Assembly: GCA_022606425.2 (NCBI GenBank)
Contig: JAHDVF020000230.1
Span: forward strand, 533,501-597,500
Direction: 5' to 3'
Length of the DNA: 64,000 bases
Source of the DNA: Lepidostoma basale
Taxonomy: Eukaryota; Arthropoda; Insecta; Trichoptera; Lepidostomatidae
Shown: piece by piece, positions 22,028-34,715 of the stretch
Layout: each line of letters begins with the position of its first letter
Numbering within the stretch: position 1 is the first letter of the stretch
Notes under the pieces: model-generated
Seen by the model: the letters and a program-made list of their open reading frames with translations, nothing else
Databases searched by the model: none
Told to the model about the DNA's origin: nothing
Translations under genes and position numbers: made by a program

Positions 22028-25000
22028 TTAGAAAGTAAGTGTGTGCGGGAGATCTGCTTACAGGTGTCGATGAGGTCCGCAACCCATCACGCCGCGTCTC
22101 CCGCGGAGGCGAACGGAGGAGAGTGGAATGCCGCATTGGAACGTTAAATATTAGAGGGGGTATGAAAGAAAAGATGAATGAGATGTGCGTAGAGATAGAA
22201 AATAAGAGTTTAGATATTTTATGTGTGACTGAATGCATGATGAAAGAGTGTGGATCCAAGGAGCATGCAGATAAGCTTGTTCTGTGGTCGGGAGTACCTA
22301 AAGACCACAGAGCATGTCAGGGCGTGGCGGCGGTGCTAGCTCCAAGGATGATAGAATGTATGAAAGGGTATGAATGTGTTAGTCCAAGACTCATGTGGAT
22401 TCGCTTCAAGATTGGGTTAACGAGAGTATTCCTGTTGATTGGTTATGCTCCCGTCAACAACGAAATTGAGGCGATCAAGGATGAGTTTTGGGATAAGGTG
22501 AGCGAGACATTGATGTGCAAGAAAGACAATGAAAGGTTAATAATTGCAGGTGATATGAATGGTTGGGTGGGAATTCGAAGGAGTGGATATGAGGATTGCC
22601 TGGGAAGGTTTGGAGATAGAAGAATAAACGACAATGGAAGGAGACTGCTTGGAGTGTGCATGGAATGGAGTCTCTTTGTGTCGAACTCCTTTTTTGATCA
22701 TAAGAGAATCCATCAATATACTTGGGAAAGAGGAAATGAAAGGTCAATTATAGATTACGTCATTGATGACTCTAGATTGCGGGCGGATACTATTGATACG
22801 AGGGTTTTCAGGGGAGCCGAAATGGAAACGGATCACTTTTTAGTAGTGGCAAAAGTGATCCTTTTCCGGGGATGGCGAACCAGAAGAAGCAAAACAGTGG
22901 CCGCACCAACTAGAGTCAAAGTTGAAAAACTACAAAACAATGACGTAAGAGATAATTTCGTGAGAAAAGTGAACGAAAGATTGTGTGTGCCTTTATTGAA
23001 TGTTGACGATACCTAGGAGTATTTAAAGGAAAGTTTGTGTGAAGCAGCGAAAGAATCGTGTGGTGTATGTGTACAAGGAAGAAGGAAAGGGGATGCGTGG
23101 TGGAATGATGACGTAAAGAGTGCAGTTTAAGAGAAGAAGGATGCTTGGTTGAATATGCTTTCGATAAATAAGAATGACAGAGGTAAGTATGAAAGTGCAA
23201 AAGATTTGTATAAGGTGTGCAAGAAGAAAGTGAAGTCGGTAGTGAAAGCGCAAAAAGAAAAGCTAAGGGAGGAAGAAGGGCTCAAAATGACAAAGAACTT
23301 CCGGGACAATATTAAAATGTTTTGGAAGGAAGTGAAGAAAGCCCGAAATCCTCCTGAAAGCGGATGTGTGAAAGCAATTTTGGATAGTGAGGGAAGAATG
23401 TTAACGGAAAGTAAGATCGTACAAGAGAGATGGATGGAGTATTTTAAAGAAATGTATGGTGGTGATACAAGTGTTGATGAAAGCATTAGAACTGGTGTAA
23501 ACGCGATTGGTATAAATGACAATACAGAAAAAATAAGTATGAATGAGATTGAAAGATCTGTGAAAGCAATGAAAAGTGGAAAAGCTGTAGGGTATGACTG
23601 CATCGCTATAGAATTTATCAAAAACGGTGGCGAAGTAGTTTCCGCATGGATATGTAAACTGTTCAACCAATGCTTGGAGGAGGGATATACCCCACTCGAC
23701 TGGAGGAGAGCAGTTATCTTGCCTCTGTACAAAGGAAAAGGATCCCATATGGAATGTGGAAACTATAGAGCTATTAGTATTTTGAGTGTTGTTGGTAAAA
23801 TCTATGGCAGAATTTTAATAGAAAGAGTAAGAAAGACGACGAGTGATAGAGTTTGGGATGTGCAAGGCGCTTTTATGAATGGCAGAGGATGCATGGATCA
23901 AATTTTTGCACTTCGTACAGTGACAGAGAAGTTTATGGCCAAAAACCGTAAACTCTTCTGTGCGTTTGTCGATTTGCAAAAAGCATATGATCGCGTAGAT
24001 AGAGGTAAACTGTGGGAAATATTGTCGGAATATGGAATAAACACAAAACTGATCACGGCAATTACATCGCTGTACACAGAAAGCACTGCTAGTGTCAGAG
24101 TAAATGGGGATCTTACAGCCTGGTTTGATATCAATAAAGGTGTCAAACAGGGGTGTGTAATGTCTCCATGGTTGTTTAATCTATATATGGACAAGTGTAT
24201 GAAAGAGCTGAAAGGGTTGGAAGCAGGTGCAAAAATGGAAGATGTTTCAGTAAGCTGTTTGTTGTATGCGGACGACGCTGTGCTACTTGCAGACAACGAG
24301 CACGAACTTCAAGCCCTGGTGTCTAAGATGTATGAGGTATGCAAGCGATACGATTTGATGATGAATGTGAATAAGTCTAAGGTAATGATTTTCGAAAAAG
24401 AAGGAAGCATGACAGTGTGCAACATTAGTGTAAACGGTGAAAATCTGGAACAAGTGGATGAATTTGTTTATTTAGGAAGTATGTTTACAAAGGATGGGAG
24501 GGTGGAGAAGGATATTGAAAGAAGGGTTGGGGCAGGCAACAAAATAAATGGTGCACTTAAAGTTGTCATCGCAAACAAAAGCCTATCCAAAAAAGCTAAG
24601 ATGGCAGTGCACAATGGTGTTATTGTGCCGACCCTTATTTATGGAAGTGAAGCATGGAACTGGCAAAAGAAGGATGAAAGTAGAATAAATGCAGTAGAAA
24701 TGAAATCTCTAAGACGAATGTGTGGCAAATCTGTTTATGATAGAGTGACAAATGCAAGTATAAGAAGTGAATATGGTGCGAATGAAAGTGTTATGAACAA
24801 AATAAGGAAAGGGTCATTAAGATGGTTTGGACACATGGAAAGAATGAGTGAAGACAGAATGGTAAAGAAGGTATATGTAAACGGCGTGAACGGAGCTAGA
24901 AATAGAGGAAGGCCGAGGAAAACGTGGCACGATCAAATCAATCAAATATTGAATGTCGTTCACGTGAGGAGTCGGAAAAATCGACGTGCGTGCATGACAA

Positions 25001-25125
25001 GATGTATTGAATGTAGAGGAAGCAAGAGGCGTATGTCAGGACAGAACAGTGTGGCGTTCCATTCTTTCTGCCTACCCTTCCGGGGAGACGGCGTGATGGT
25101 AAGTTAGTTAGTTAGTTATATAAAC
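22028..25125 (+). mobile_element. RTE LINE, near full length
   Basis: The best-preserved retroelement in the window. The 5' part (GTGTGCGGGAGATC, then GATGAGGTCCGCAACCCATC) is shared with other copies at 46600 (minus), 10868 and 40573. The 3' end is GACGGCGTGATGG followed by a TTAG-repeat tail (25096-25120). It holds one long frame (next entry) covering an AP-like endonuclease and an RT. No second ORF is seen, in line with RTE architecture. Confidence 0.9.
22039..25107 (+). pseudogene. RTE endonuclease-reverse transcriptase, two nonsense codons
   Basis: A single frame of 1,023 codons interrupted only by TAG at 23014-23016 and TAA at 23128-23130. Compared with the copy at 45799-44477 (minus), the reading resumes in the same frame after both. 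Endonuclease: RIGTLNIRGGMKEKM, LCVTECMMKE (catalytic Glu), IIAGDMNGWVG, RSIIDYVIDDSRL, METDHFLVVAKV (D-H pair). RT: AVGYDCIAIEFIK, CAFVDLQKAYDRVDRGKLW, INKGVKQGCVMSPWLFNLYM, SCLLYADDAVLLAD (catalytic YADD, about 24260). The C-terminal basic segment is SLRWFGHMERM, RGRPRKTWHDQINQIL. In its active form the protein nicks target DNA and copies the RNA there. The endonuclease type is the one often mislabelled craniofacial development protein 2-like. Confidence 0.9.
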
Positions 25126-25574
25126 TCAATGTGTCACCGTTGAATTAATACCATTAAGTGTTGTACTAGAGAGATCACAATATTATTCCAATGCATATAA
25201 ACTTTGTTTAAATTTAGCGAGTGCTGAATTAAAAGCTTGTGAAATTCAATAACAAATTTGTATGTTCAACGTATTGCTTTTTGATAAACTTCAGGCATTA
25301 AACACTGTGGATTTCAAAATAACATTTTATTTATTTATTAAATTATATCTATTAAACTGTGTTTATATCGTTCTCCAGATAATGAAGGTGTAAAACTTTC
25401 GAAACATGTCAAGAAAAATGAACCTCTAATTTGTAAAAAATTACAATCACATTACAATTGAAAAGTATTAAGTATACAAAGGGTTTGCTTTTTCTCTCGG
25501 GAATGTCGGCCTTTAACACTCCTAAAACGCACCGTAACATCTTACTTGGTAAAAACATATTAACAGGTGGAAAT
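25126..25574. other. AT-rich stretch with a degenerate hammerhead-like motif
   Basis: At 25375-25412, CCAGATAATGAAGGTGTAAA then ACTTTCGAAACATGTC resembles the cores at 6040 and 2415, but CTGANGA is damaged (ATAATGA). Related decayed copies lie near 8429, 29105, 38120 and 41195. No gene. Confidence 0.45.
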
Positions 25575-25690
25575 TATTTGATGACCTTTGAGGCAGAGTG
25601 GCAACAGCTATGAATACCACAACGAAGGTCCCGGCTTCAAGATTCTCATTGTTGATGTAGAATTTATATGACAAAATGACGATAGATAAA
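25575..25690 (+). mobile_element. Decayed tRNA-derived SINE (family of 53262 and 63200)
   Basis: GGCAGAGTGGCAACAGCTAT, CACAACGAAGGTCCCGGCTT and a damaged box B (CTTCAAGATTC) align with the better copies at 53310-53380 and 63190-63120. Strongly mutated. Confidence 0.45.
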
Positions 25691-26367
25691 ACCTATCACA
25701 TATCATGAAAATCATTATAAAAGCTATATATACCCTTAACATTGATTGAGCTCGCGCTGTCATGATGTGAAGAGCTATTCAAAAAAATTACAATACTAAT
25801 AATAATAATATAAACCAAAACCTCATTAAAAAACTCTACTAGTATCAAACTGCTGAGATTAGAAATGGAAATGAGAGAATTTATTAATTTGGGTATCAAA
25901 CAGTGATTATAGTACATAAATATAACACATAGAAATAATAGAATAAGGCCAATTACGTATTACCACAAGTGTAAATGATAAGAAGAGTTAACAGAACATA
26001 CTAGTTAATCGAAATTGAAGTTAAACTAGATTCAAACAAGTGAATTACATTAATTGAACCAAATTAACTTAAATGTCAGATGTAAAAATTAAAATTAGGC
26101 AGAATACTAGGGACTAAAAGAAACAACAATTGAACGATGAATCAATTTAAATGAATTTATGTGTTTTGTTAACGTTATTTCAGACGGAATTTTTCGTTCT
26201 AGCATTTTACATTATTTTGTTTTTATCGAAAAAAATATTTTTTATTGACTATGGTATTTTCTTCCACGAGTTAAAGCATAAAAGTGTATACAATTCTGTC
26301 AAGATACTTAGATATCTGAAAAAAACGTTCTTTGATATTCGCTGTTGCGAAATCCGACTTAAAGGTT
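25691..26367. other. Unassigned AT-rich stretch
   Basis: Frames of 73 codons (25696-25917) and 90 codons (26151-26423, overlapping the next foldback) show only AT-driven composition. No family recognised. Confidence 0.45.
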
Positions 26368-26860
26368 TTTGGTTATTGAATACATTCCTTCTGAGAGGTT
26401 GTAGAGGAGGTTATTTCCGATGAATTACGTCATGTAAGGCATTATGTTAAAGTGAAGCATTTTTGAAATAAATAACGAAATTATAATATTATTTTTTTTA
26501 ATTTATCAAGGTCAGGTGTTTTAAAAATTAATTAAAATGTTTGATGTTTCCGACTGATATTTCCTAATGTGGACAAACAGTTTTAGTTTTTGTATTGATT
26601 ATGAATTTCTCTTATGTTCACAAATTAAGATAAAAAAAACAAAAAAATACGACCACGATTATTTTTAAAACACCTGATATCGATAAATTAAAAAAACTTA
26701 AAACGGTTTTACCACATAAATGGTTCACTTTTGGATCATTATGCAAAAGTGAACCATTTTTGAGAGACATTCCTTATATATTAGGACATAATTCATCGGA
26801 AATTACCTCTCCTACATCCTCCTAGAAGGAAAGTATTCAATAAGCAATAACCCTGTATAT
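26368..26860. repeat. Long foldback element (about 490 bp)
   Basis: Outer arms: GGTTATTGAATACATTCCTT ... GTAGAGGAGGTTATTTCCGA on the left; TCGGAAATTACCTCTCCTAC ... CTTATTGAATACTTTCC (reverse complement, with a small insertion) on the right. Inner arms pair TTTATCAAGGTCAGGTGTTTT with AAAACACCTGATATCGATAAA. Within the right arm a second perfect hairpin, AATGGTTCACTTTTG/CAAAAGTGAACCATT (about 26719-26758), has a 10-base loop. No coding content. Confidence 0.7.
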
Positions 26861-27164
26861 GTATAAATAATTTGAATAATGAAATGTGACTGTTGTTTTT
26901 GACTTTTCTTTGCTTTCGGAAGCATTCGTCCACGTTATTTTCTGAATATTAAATATTGCTTAACAGTTTTAGGTAAATATTTCATATTAAAAAATTTTAC
27001 TTGTTAGCATTATCATAATATAAATAGGCAAAAACGAGGAAATTGTCAGGACGAGAATGTTTTGAATACAAGAGGAAAGGGGATGAATACTTCGATTCTT
27101 TCCGAAAATAATTCGATGTGCACACGATACGCAATCCTGAGAACGTTTCTGGATTATTTTGAAG
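26861..27164. other. Unassigned AT-rich stretch
   Basis: Nothing recognised. The 109-codon minus frame extending to 27316 has no recognisable motif. Confidence 0.4.
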
Positions 27165-27480
27165 TTTGTTCTGATTATTGTTCCATGACAGTATTCTAGA
27201 AAATATTTTTTTGTTAAAATTTTCAACTTATTACTGATTACGATGGTACAGTGAACCAAGCATTTATAGGCTAAGGGTACGGCCACACCGGAGTCCCTGG
27301 GTAGGAGTCTAGACACAGTTCAATTGTTATCACGCCCTGTGGCGCGGAGCGTATAGTTTGGCCGATCCCATAGTGCGCCATACGTTGGTACGCCGGGAGT
27401 TCATTTTGACCCCTACTCTGACACTTTGATGTGGCCGTACCCTAAAAAATCTTTACTTCCCAGAATATTTTATGGGTTAC
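27165..27480 (+). repeat. Dispersed repeat also present at 63230-63480
   Basis: TTTGTTCTGATTATTG, CTTATTACTGATTACGATGG, GTGAACCAAG and AAATCTTTACTTCC occur in the same order at 63250-63450 (TTGTTCTGATTACTG, CTTATTACTGATTATGATTT, GTGAACCAAG, AAATCTTTACTTCC). The 27-kb copy is interrupted by the MITE at 27273-27444; the 63-kb copy is the empty site. Confidence 0.6.
27273..27444. mobile_element. MITE, 172 bp, TIR AGGGTACGGCCACA
   Basis: Terminal inverted repeats AAGGGTACGGCCACACCGG (left) and the complement of GATGTGGCCGTACCCT (right); 14-15 matching bases. It lacks coding capacity and is GC-richer than its surroundings. The paralogous site at about 63425-63440 lacks it. Superfamily uncertain. 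Confidence 0.75.
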
Positions 27481-27942
27481 AACAAGCATTGTATTAACAA
27501 TACTAAGATACTTATACACTCCTTAGAAATAAAAGTTTTCGTAGTTTGCAAAAATTTAAGATCATAGAATTAAAATCAATCTTCTTATTTTTCCAACAAA
27601 CCTTATTTTCAAGCCTAATTTATGGAGAGCACATTTATTCCCAAGAACTTAATAACTCGGGTACTATTTTTTTGTCGGATAAGCCAAATAAAAAATAAAT
27701 ATATTTTAATCGATGATTTTTCATGTGTATTTGTCACGTGTAACGCTTCTATTGTCATAATAAGGGCTAGGATTTGACATAAAAAGCATATTTTTCTAGA
27801 CTTTCCAAAATACGCCATTTTTTGGATTTTGAGATCCATAGACCCCATCTAGTCCTAATTATTATATTAAAAAATAGAAAAAAATATTTAAGGGTTTAGC
27901 AAAGATCGTTGACAGCACTTCAAGAATCAGAGTAAATATCAA
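27481..27942. other. Unassigned AT-rich stretch
   Basis: A 77-codon minus frame (27848-27615) has no recognisable motif. Confidence 0.4.
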
Positions 27943-28062
27943 ATCAAATCAATCAAATCAAATCAGTTTATTAACTCAATAGACATTACAAACAGGAAAA
28001 TATTTAAGGCATCTATTAAGTACAGGTAAGATATTATTATAATACAACAAATAAAGATCTTA
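27943..28062 (-). mobile_element. Jockey/CR1-like LINE tail
   Basis: The CAAAT-repeat tail followed by CAGTTTATTAACTCAATAGAC, GGCATCTATTAAGTACAGG matches the 3' terminus at 15845-15930. Truncated after about 120 bases where RTE sequence begins. Confidence 0.75.
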
Positions 28063-28985
28063 CAGCCTGGTTTGACATCAAGAAGTTGTCAAATAGGGTT
28101 TTGTAATATCCCCATGGTTGTTTAATCTATATACGGGCAATCGTGTAAAGGGGCTGATAGGGATATATGCGGGTGCAAAAATAAACGGAGTGTCAGTAAG
28201 CCGTATGTTGAATGCAAATGACTCTGTACAACATGCAGACTAGCATGAACTACAAGCCCCGGTGTCTAGTTATGAGGTATGCAAACGATACGATTTGATA
28301 ATGAATGTGAATAAGTCCAAGGTAATGATTTTCGAAAACGAAGAATGTATGAAAGTCTGCAAGATTAGGGTGAACGGTGAAAATCTGGAACAAGTAGATG
28401 AATTTGTTTATTTATAAAGTATGTTTACAAATGACGGGAGAATGGAAATGGATGGGACAGGCAACAGAGTAAATGGTGCACTTAAAGTTGTCATCGCAAA
28501 AAAAACGTAAATGCTAATAAAAAGCTAAGATGGCAATACCCAATAGTGTTCTTGGGTGACCCTTATGTATGGAAGTGAAACATGGAACTAGCAAAAGAAA
28601 GATGAAAATATAATACATTCAGTAGAAGTGAGATCTCTTAGACTAATGTGATATAAATCTGTATATGATGGAGTGTCAAATGCAAATATAAAAAGTGAAT
28701 GCGGTGCGAATGATAGTGTTACGAACAAAATAATTAAAGGATCGTTAATATGGTTTGGACACATGAAAAGAATGAATGAAGACGGAATGATAAACAAAGT
28801 ACATATAAACGACGTGAACGGAGTTAGAAATAGAGAAAGGCCAAAGAAAACGTGCCACGATCAAATCAATCAAACATTAAATGTCGGTCACGTCGGACGT
28901 TGGAGTCGGAGAACTCGACGTGTGTTCATGACACGATGCATGAATGTAGAAGAAAAATTGCAGGATTGCGGAATAATCGTGTAAA
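28060..28985 (+). mobile_element. RTE LINE fragment, 5'-truncated
   Basis: Plus-strand RTE from the RT thumb to the C-terminus: AAAGATCTTACAGCCTGGTT (28063) corresponds to DLTAWFD, then a corrupted active-site block (MNANDSV in place of YADDAV, about 28205-28230), QVDEFVYL, VSNANIKSECGAND, SLIWFGHMKRMNEDGMINKV, RNRERPKKTCHDQINQTL. Many shifts and stops. The 3' terminus is missing, so it may have been cut by a later event. Confidence 0.8.
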
Positions 28986-29744
28986 ACTACGTTTTACATA
29001 ATTAATACGAGTGAAAAAGTTTTTATTGTAATAAATTTTATGGGAGTGATACATTTCGCCTTGCTCTAGGTATCAATTGATTAACAAGCTAATTATTGAT
29101 TATGGAGGTGTGTAAAATCTTCGAAAATTGTTGAGAAAATTAAGCTCAAATGTGTAAAAAAAGTGTTTTAATTCATGAATAAAATTGTTTTTCTGGAATC
29201 CCAAAGTATTCATGCCTATAAATTACCAAAAATGATATTTCATATGAAGTTTTACATAGTTGTTGTGAGCTCATTATGAATTCTAAAACTTATTTTTCAG
29301 AACGGGATATAAAATAGGCAAATTTCATATTCAAAAATAAGGAACGCAAGCCACTGCTTCTAGCTCGGTTGAAAATAGTGTTTAAGCACCATAATTCAAT
29401 TTATATCTAATTAAAGTCGTTAGACAGGAACTGAGGGAACTTGGTAAGGTCTTTGGAATAGGTGTAAATTTGTAATTTTAGGAAGTTTATTTTCTAATTT
29501 ATTTTCAGTCTTACATAAAATTGTACAGCTAATTGGCTCATGTTTTTCAGAGATATCCGAGTCAGGAATAAATAACAATACTCGCCAGCATAACTGAGAT
29601 CTCAAAATGTGTATAATTAGACTAATGTTTGGATTATGAAAACCAATATTATCGAAACTACAAAGAGTTGTTCCGAAAGAAATAAATGCTGTGGGATGGG
29701 GCTATGGATAACTAATGTACTCCCTCGTGTACATAGCATAAATT
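28986..29744. other. Unassigned AT-rich stretch
   Basis: It includes a decayed hammerhead-family scrap (TTATGGAGGTGTGTAAAATC then TTCGAAAATTGTTG, about 29099-29133). No gene recognised. Confidence 0.45.
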
Positions 29745-29850
29745 TTTTTTCTAAACCCTCTCCAGCATAAGAAAAAATCTTCCTTGTACGGACTATTTAT
29801 CATAGAACTATTTTAGAGGCTACTCCGAAACAATGTATAGCATAGATTTA
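29745..29850 (-). mobile_element. Jockey/CR1-like LINE scrap
   Basis: AAACCCTCTCCAGCATAAG followed by the region for VWS and LYNALVRSRLE (minus) matches 16320-16420. About 100 bases, mutated. Confidence 0.55.
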
Positions 29851-30337
29851 TTTAATTGGAAATACATATTTTTTAACCCCGTCATACCCGGTGAAAAAAT
29901 AACGCTGCATGCCTACAGGGTATTTCACGCCCAATGATAAGCTACCCGTAAGGACAAGGGCAACGGAGAAAATCACATTAAAGTGTTGTAATGGCTATAA
30001 ATTGCCTTAAATAAGAATTAAATAAAACGATTTTTTTTTATAACTACTTCCACATTTGTCTTTATTTCGACAGTGACCGGTTTCGCCAGGCTCGCTGGTA
30101 TCGACAGAGTGGTCTGTCGATGCCAGCGATAAATAATTAAATAAAACATCGTTTGAACTTTCTTGAAGAGATTTCAGTTAAATCATTTGATTATCTTAAA
30201 AATTGCCTTGCTTAAAGAAATACAAAACAAGACTTAAAATAAAAAAAATCAATTGTTTAAAACATAAATCATTACCTGAAAATTAAGCACACACCTTCAC
30301 ATATCTTGTCGGATGCACATCATTTATCTAAAAATGC
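29851..30337. other. AT-rich stretch with a mutated hammerhead-like motif
   Basis: On the minus strand (30115-30070), CTGTCGATACCAGCGAG then CCTGGCGAAACCGGTC has a good stem II (CCAG...CTGG) and an intact GAAACCGGTC, but CTGTCGA replaces CTGACGA. A neighbouring inverted piece (CGATGCCAGCG, 30118-30128) suggests the motif was partly duplicated. No gene. Confidence 0.5.
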
Positions 30338-32040
30338 TGTGATGGTATGGAACCATCGTAGGGATATGTATGAAAACGAAATCAATTTACTAGAAAATAT
30401 AATACCGTTCCAAATGGTCAAAGACGGGGGAAGATTTCGGGACGCGGGAAGCAGTGGAGAAAAATCACCAGTCTGACGAAAGGACTGGTTCTCCGTGATA
30501 CTAATACTATTATATATCCAGATTCCCCCAATTCCTTATATACTTAATATATTATATGCCGACACCGAATTGCTATATAATTTGTACCTTTCAGGAAGCT
30601 GTTCTTCATTGCATTATAATTTCATTACGCTCTGATTTAAATAACTGTACAATCTTATTTCAGGCTCGTTCTTGTTTCATATTATTTGTCGATGTTTTAT
30701 TGCAGTGTTCGCACCTCCTCGAAAAATAGTATTTTGAATTTATATTTTGTAAACTTAGAGATATTTAGGTTATTTGGTTTAGCTGTTCCTATGAAATATT
30801 GAGTGACATATACATAGTTTGATTACACGTGGGGATGTCAGGATAGTTTAGAATATTCGGAAGGGTTAGGAACAATTAGCTTTAAAATGAGATTATCAGT
30901 ATTCTCCAATAAAAGGACTTGGATTACATCGGTCATAACGAAGGATCATACAGTATGATTTCTAGACGATCACGAAGGCCAACTCGCGTAAGGTAAAACA
31001 CCTGTAAGCTCCGTACAGGTAGATGAACAGGGAATGACTGGAGGAAGCTCCACCATTCGTGGATGAAGGATAGGAGGGATTAATTCCGGCACTAGGTAGA
31101 CGAACCATCACATGAGGTGACGTGACGCAGGAGAAGACGAATCTGAAAATGTTGGGATTTATTCTCCGAACTGGTAGAGTTTTCAAGAATCCCTATGTTT
31201 TGCGAATTTTGTACAACTCATTGGTCCGGAGCCGGCTCGAGTGTGGCTCGGTGATATGGAGTCCCCACGAGGCGAGATACTCGCTCATGTTGGAGAGGGT
31301 TCAGAAAAGATTTCTGAGATATCTCTACATGAGGGAGTTTGGTAGCTATCCGTGGCTTTATCCACTGCATTCCTCTTGGGCATGCTGGGGACCAATAGTT
31401 TACAGATAAGAAGGGATGGGTGCACACTTACCCATTTCTTCAGACTTATCAGGGGATTCTTTGAGAACTCCGTCATCTTGGAGGCTATCCATCTATATGT
31501 TCCGGATGGCTATCTTCGACAGCGTCAGCACAGACTGTTTTATCTCCCAGCATGCAGAACCAACCTGCCTCTGGTGATGCCGGTGGGGAGAGCAATCAAA
31601 CTGTTGAACATGATCGCTTCGGAGATCGATGTCTTTCATATTCGTGAAAGTACATTCAGAAGACAAATACTCTTGACTTTGGAGAGTATTTTGTATTCCT
31701 AATGTCGAACCATCTCTCATGCGTTCCTGGTATTATATATTCCTTATGTTTTACCTGTTCTCAATAGATGCCTTAAGCTATAAAAAATGTTTGTAATGTC
31801 TTTTGAGAAAATAAACTGATTTGATTTGATTTGATTTGATTTGAAAAACTCTACACCAGGTCTTTGGGATTAGCTAAATTCATCACGATTGATGCTGCAG
31901 TGACCAGGAGGAACTACCAAAGTAGTTGATGATGATCAGGAAGGATAGGAGGGATTGTTCCTCAATCTCAACACTTGGCAACATTGGGAAGACGAATTCC
32001 ATCACGATTGATGCTACAGTGACCAGGAGGATCCATCGCA
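30338..32040 (+). mobile_element. LTR-type element, copy B, interrupted by a LINE
   Basis: It starts TGTGATGG (30338). LTR-end-like CCATCACA is at 31105-31112, followed by a degenerate PBS (TGAGGTGACGTGACGCAGGA). It ends with iterated units to CCATCGCA (32033-32040), flanked by ATGC/ATGA. Long stretches match copy A (GAGAAAAATCACCAGTCTGA; GTTAGGAACAATTAGCTTTA; GACGATCACGAAGGCCAACT). It lacks about 970 bases present in copy A (8700-9668). A LINE fragment occupies 31136-31845. No gag-pol coding. Confidence 0.7.
31136..31845 (+). mobile_element. Jockey/CR1-like LINE 3' end inside LTR copy B
   Basis: Two frames: 31122-31409 (LGFILRTGRVFKNPYVLRIL, YNSLVRSRLECGSVIWSPHE, RVQKRFLRYLYMREFGSYP) and 31352-31702 (LTHFFRLIRGFFENSVILEA, CRTNLPLVMPVGRAIKLLN, SEIDVFHIRESTFRRQI). 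They overlap because of one frameshift around 31370. The 3' UTR ends in five TTGAT units (31818-31845). This is the best-preserved C-terminus of this family here. Confidence 0.85.
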
Positions 32041-32409
32041 ATGAATATAGGCTGAAAATCCGCGTAATTTTGGCAAAACTTGGCGTGTTTCATGCAGACA
32101 GCTTTATTACGGAATGAGCAGGTCTGTTTTGTTTTCCTATATTTGCTTCATGGATGATTATTTAACGCTTGGAAGTCGAATGTTTTTTTTTTCCTTCAAC
32201 TACTGAGAACGCGATTAGGTAACGTCGCTTTTTACTACGGACATTTCGTATAACAAAACACTGCGGGTATCAAATACCCGCGTAGGCATGCGTCGGTTTA
32301 AATGAAAAATTCCCCTTATTTTTTATCACAGTATTATGGCTAAGCGTATAATACATCATACGAGTATGTTCATTTTTCTGAACCTCCACCCTCGCGAAAA
32401 GAAAAACAA
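32041..32409. other. Unassigned stretch with a perfect short hairpin
   Basis: GCGGGTAT, a three-base loop, then ATACCCGC (about 32262-32281) forms a perfect eight-base stem. No coding frame was recognised. The hairpin may be a TE end. Confidence 0.4.
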
Positions 32410-32640
32410 TTTCCATCACCCTTTCGACTTCTTCATGGTTACAATCCTGCGGATTGGTCTGCAATAAGCCTCATTCGCTCGCTCCACTCAGTCAGTCTTC
32501 TATCACTTGGGAAATATAAGCGTCCTTTGGGCGACCTCTGCAATTTCTGTCTTCAACCATTCGCTTTGCGATAGTAATAAGCAGGCCCAGATGTCTAGTG
32601 TTATGTCCTATCCATTTGCTAATTACTTCCAAAGATAAAC
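32410..32640 (-). mobile_element. RTE-type LINE C-terminal scrap
   Basis: The minus strand reads GHNTRHLGLLITIAKRMVED, RNCRGRPKDAYISQVIED, the characteristic GH..R....L...I...V.G...RGRP segment of RTE-type endonuclease-RT proteins. Truncated on both sides. Confidence 0.55.
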
Positions 32641-32659
32641 ATATAATATAACATTAATA

Positions 32660-32840
32660 ACTTACTCAGTAACCATCACGCCGTCTCTCCGAAGGGTTAG
32701 GCAGAAAGAATGAACTGGTACACCTTTCTTATCTTGTATACTTTTTTACAATTCTTTCATCATTCATTCTCTCCGGGTGTCCTAACCAAATTTAAATAAC
32801 ATTGTTGCACATGTTTTGTGTACCTACCTATCATACAAAA
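32660..32840 (-). mobile_element. RTE LINE 3'-end fragment
   Basis: AACCATCACGCCGTCTCTCC, GAAGGGTTAGGCAGAAAG, then internal deletions and the ERMNDERI region. Minus orientation. Confidence 0.7.
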
Positions 32841-32879
32841 CATACTTGATTACCTGAATCGCGAAAATGTATGAGTGCG

Positions 32880-33180
32880 GTGGAGCAATGTTAGCTCGCA
32901 GGGGAGATAATAACTCACGTAGAAAAATAGTGACTGAGTGGCGAATGGGATACTTTCACTGCCGGCCGTCGACGGCAAGGTTTCGCCGCCGGTTTTCTCG
33001 GTCGTATCACTCTGAGTTTATCATCGATCCTCTGTGATGAAAGAAGCCCGTCGTACGGTGAAATCTATCGTTTAATTCTGCAGATTCTCCTGCTCTTATT
33101 GGGGCCTCCAGCGAATACATTTCACGTCTGTCCGCAACACACTATATATTGATTGTGTTTACATATGGTTATTTATAATA
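32880..33180. other. Moderately GC-rich unassigned stretch
   Basis: About 200 bases are less AT-rich than the flanks. The minus strand has a short in-frame stretch (MYSLEAPIRAGESAELNDRF then HRTTGFFHHRG, stop), about 37 codons with fairly protein-like composition. It could be a host exon or UTR, but nothing proves it. Confidence 0.3.
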
Positions 33181-33249
33181 CATGAATGTATATATGTATT
33201 CTAAGTAAGACTTGTTCACGTTGTCTCATTATTATGGATTCACAACACA

Positions 33250-34705
<1,456 letters not shown>

Positions 34706-34715
34706 CGAGTATATA

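Noticed and set aside
23127..23732. 201-codon minus-strand frame
   Set aside because: It is antisense to the RTE RT linker region, where the plus strand shows conserved motifs.
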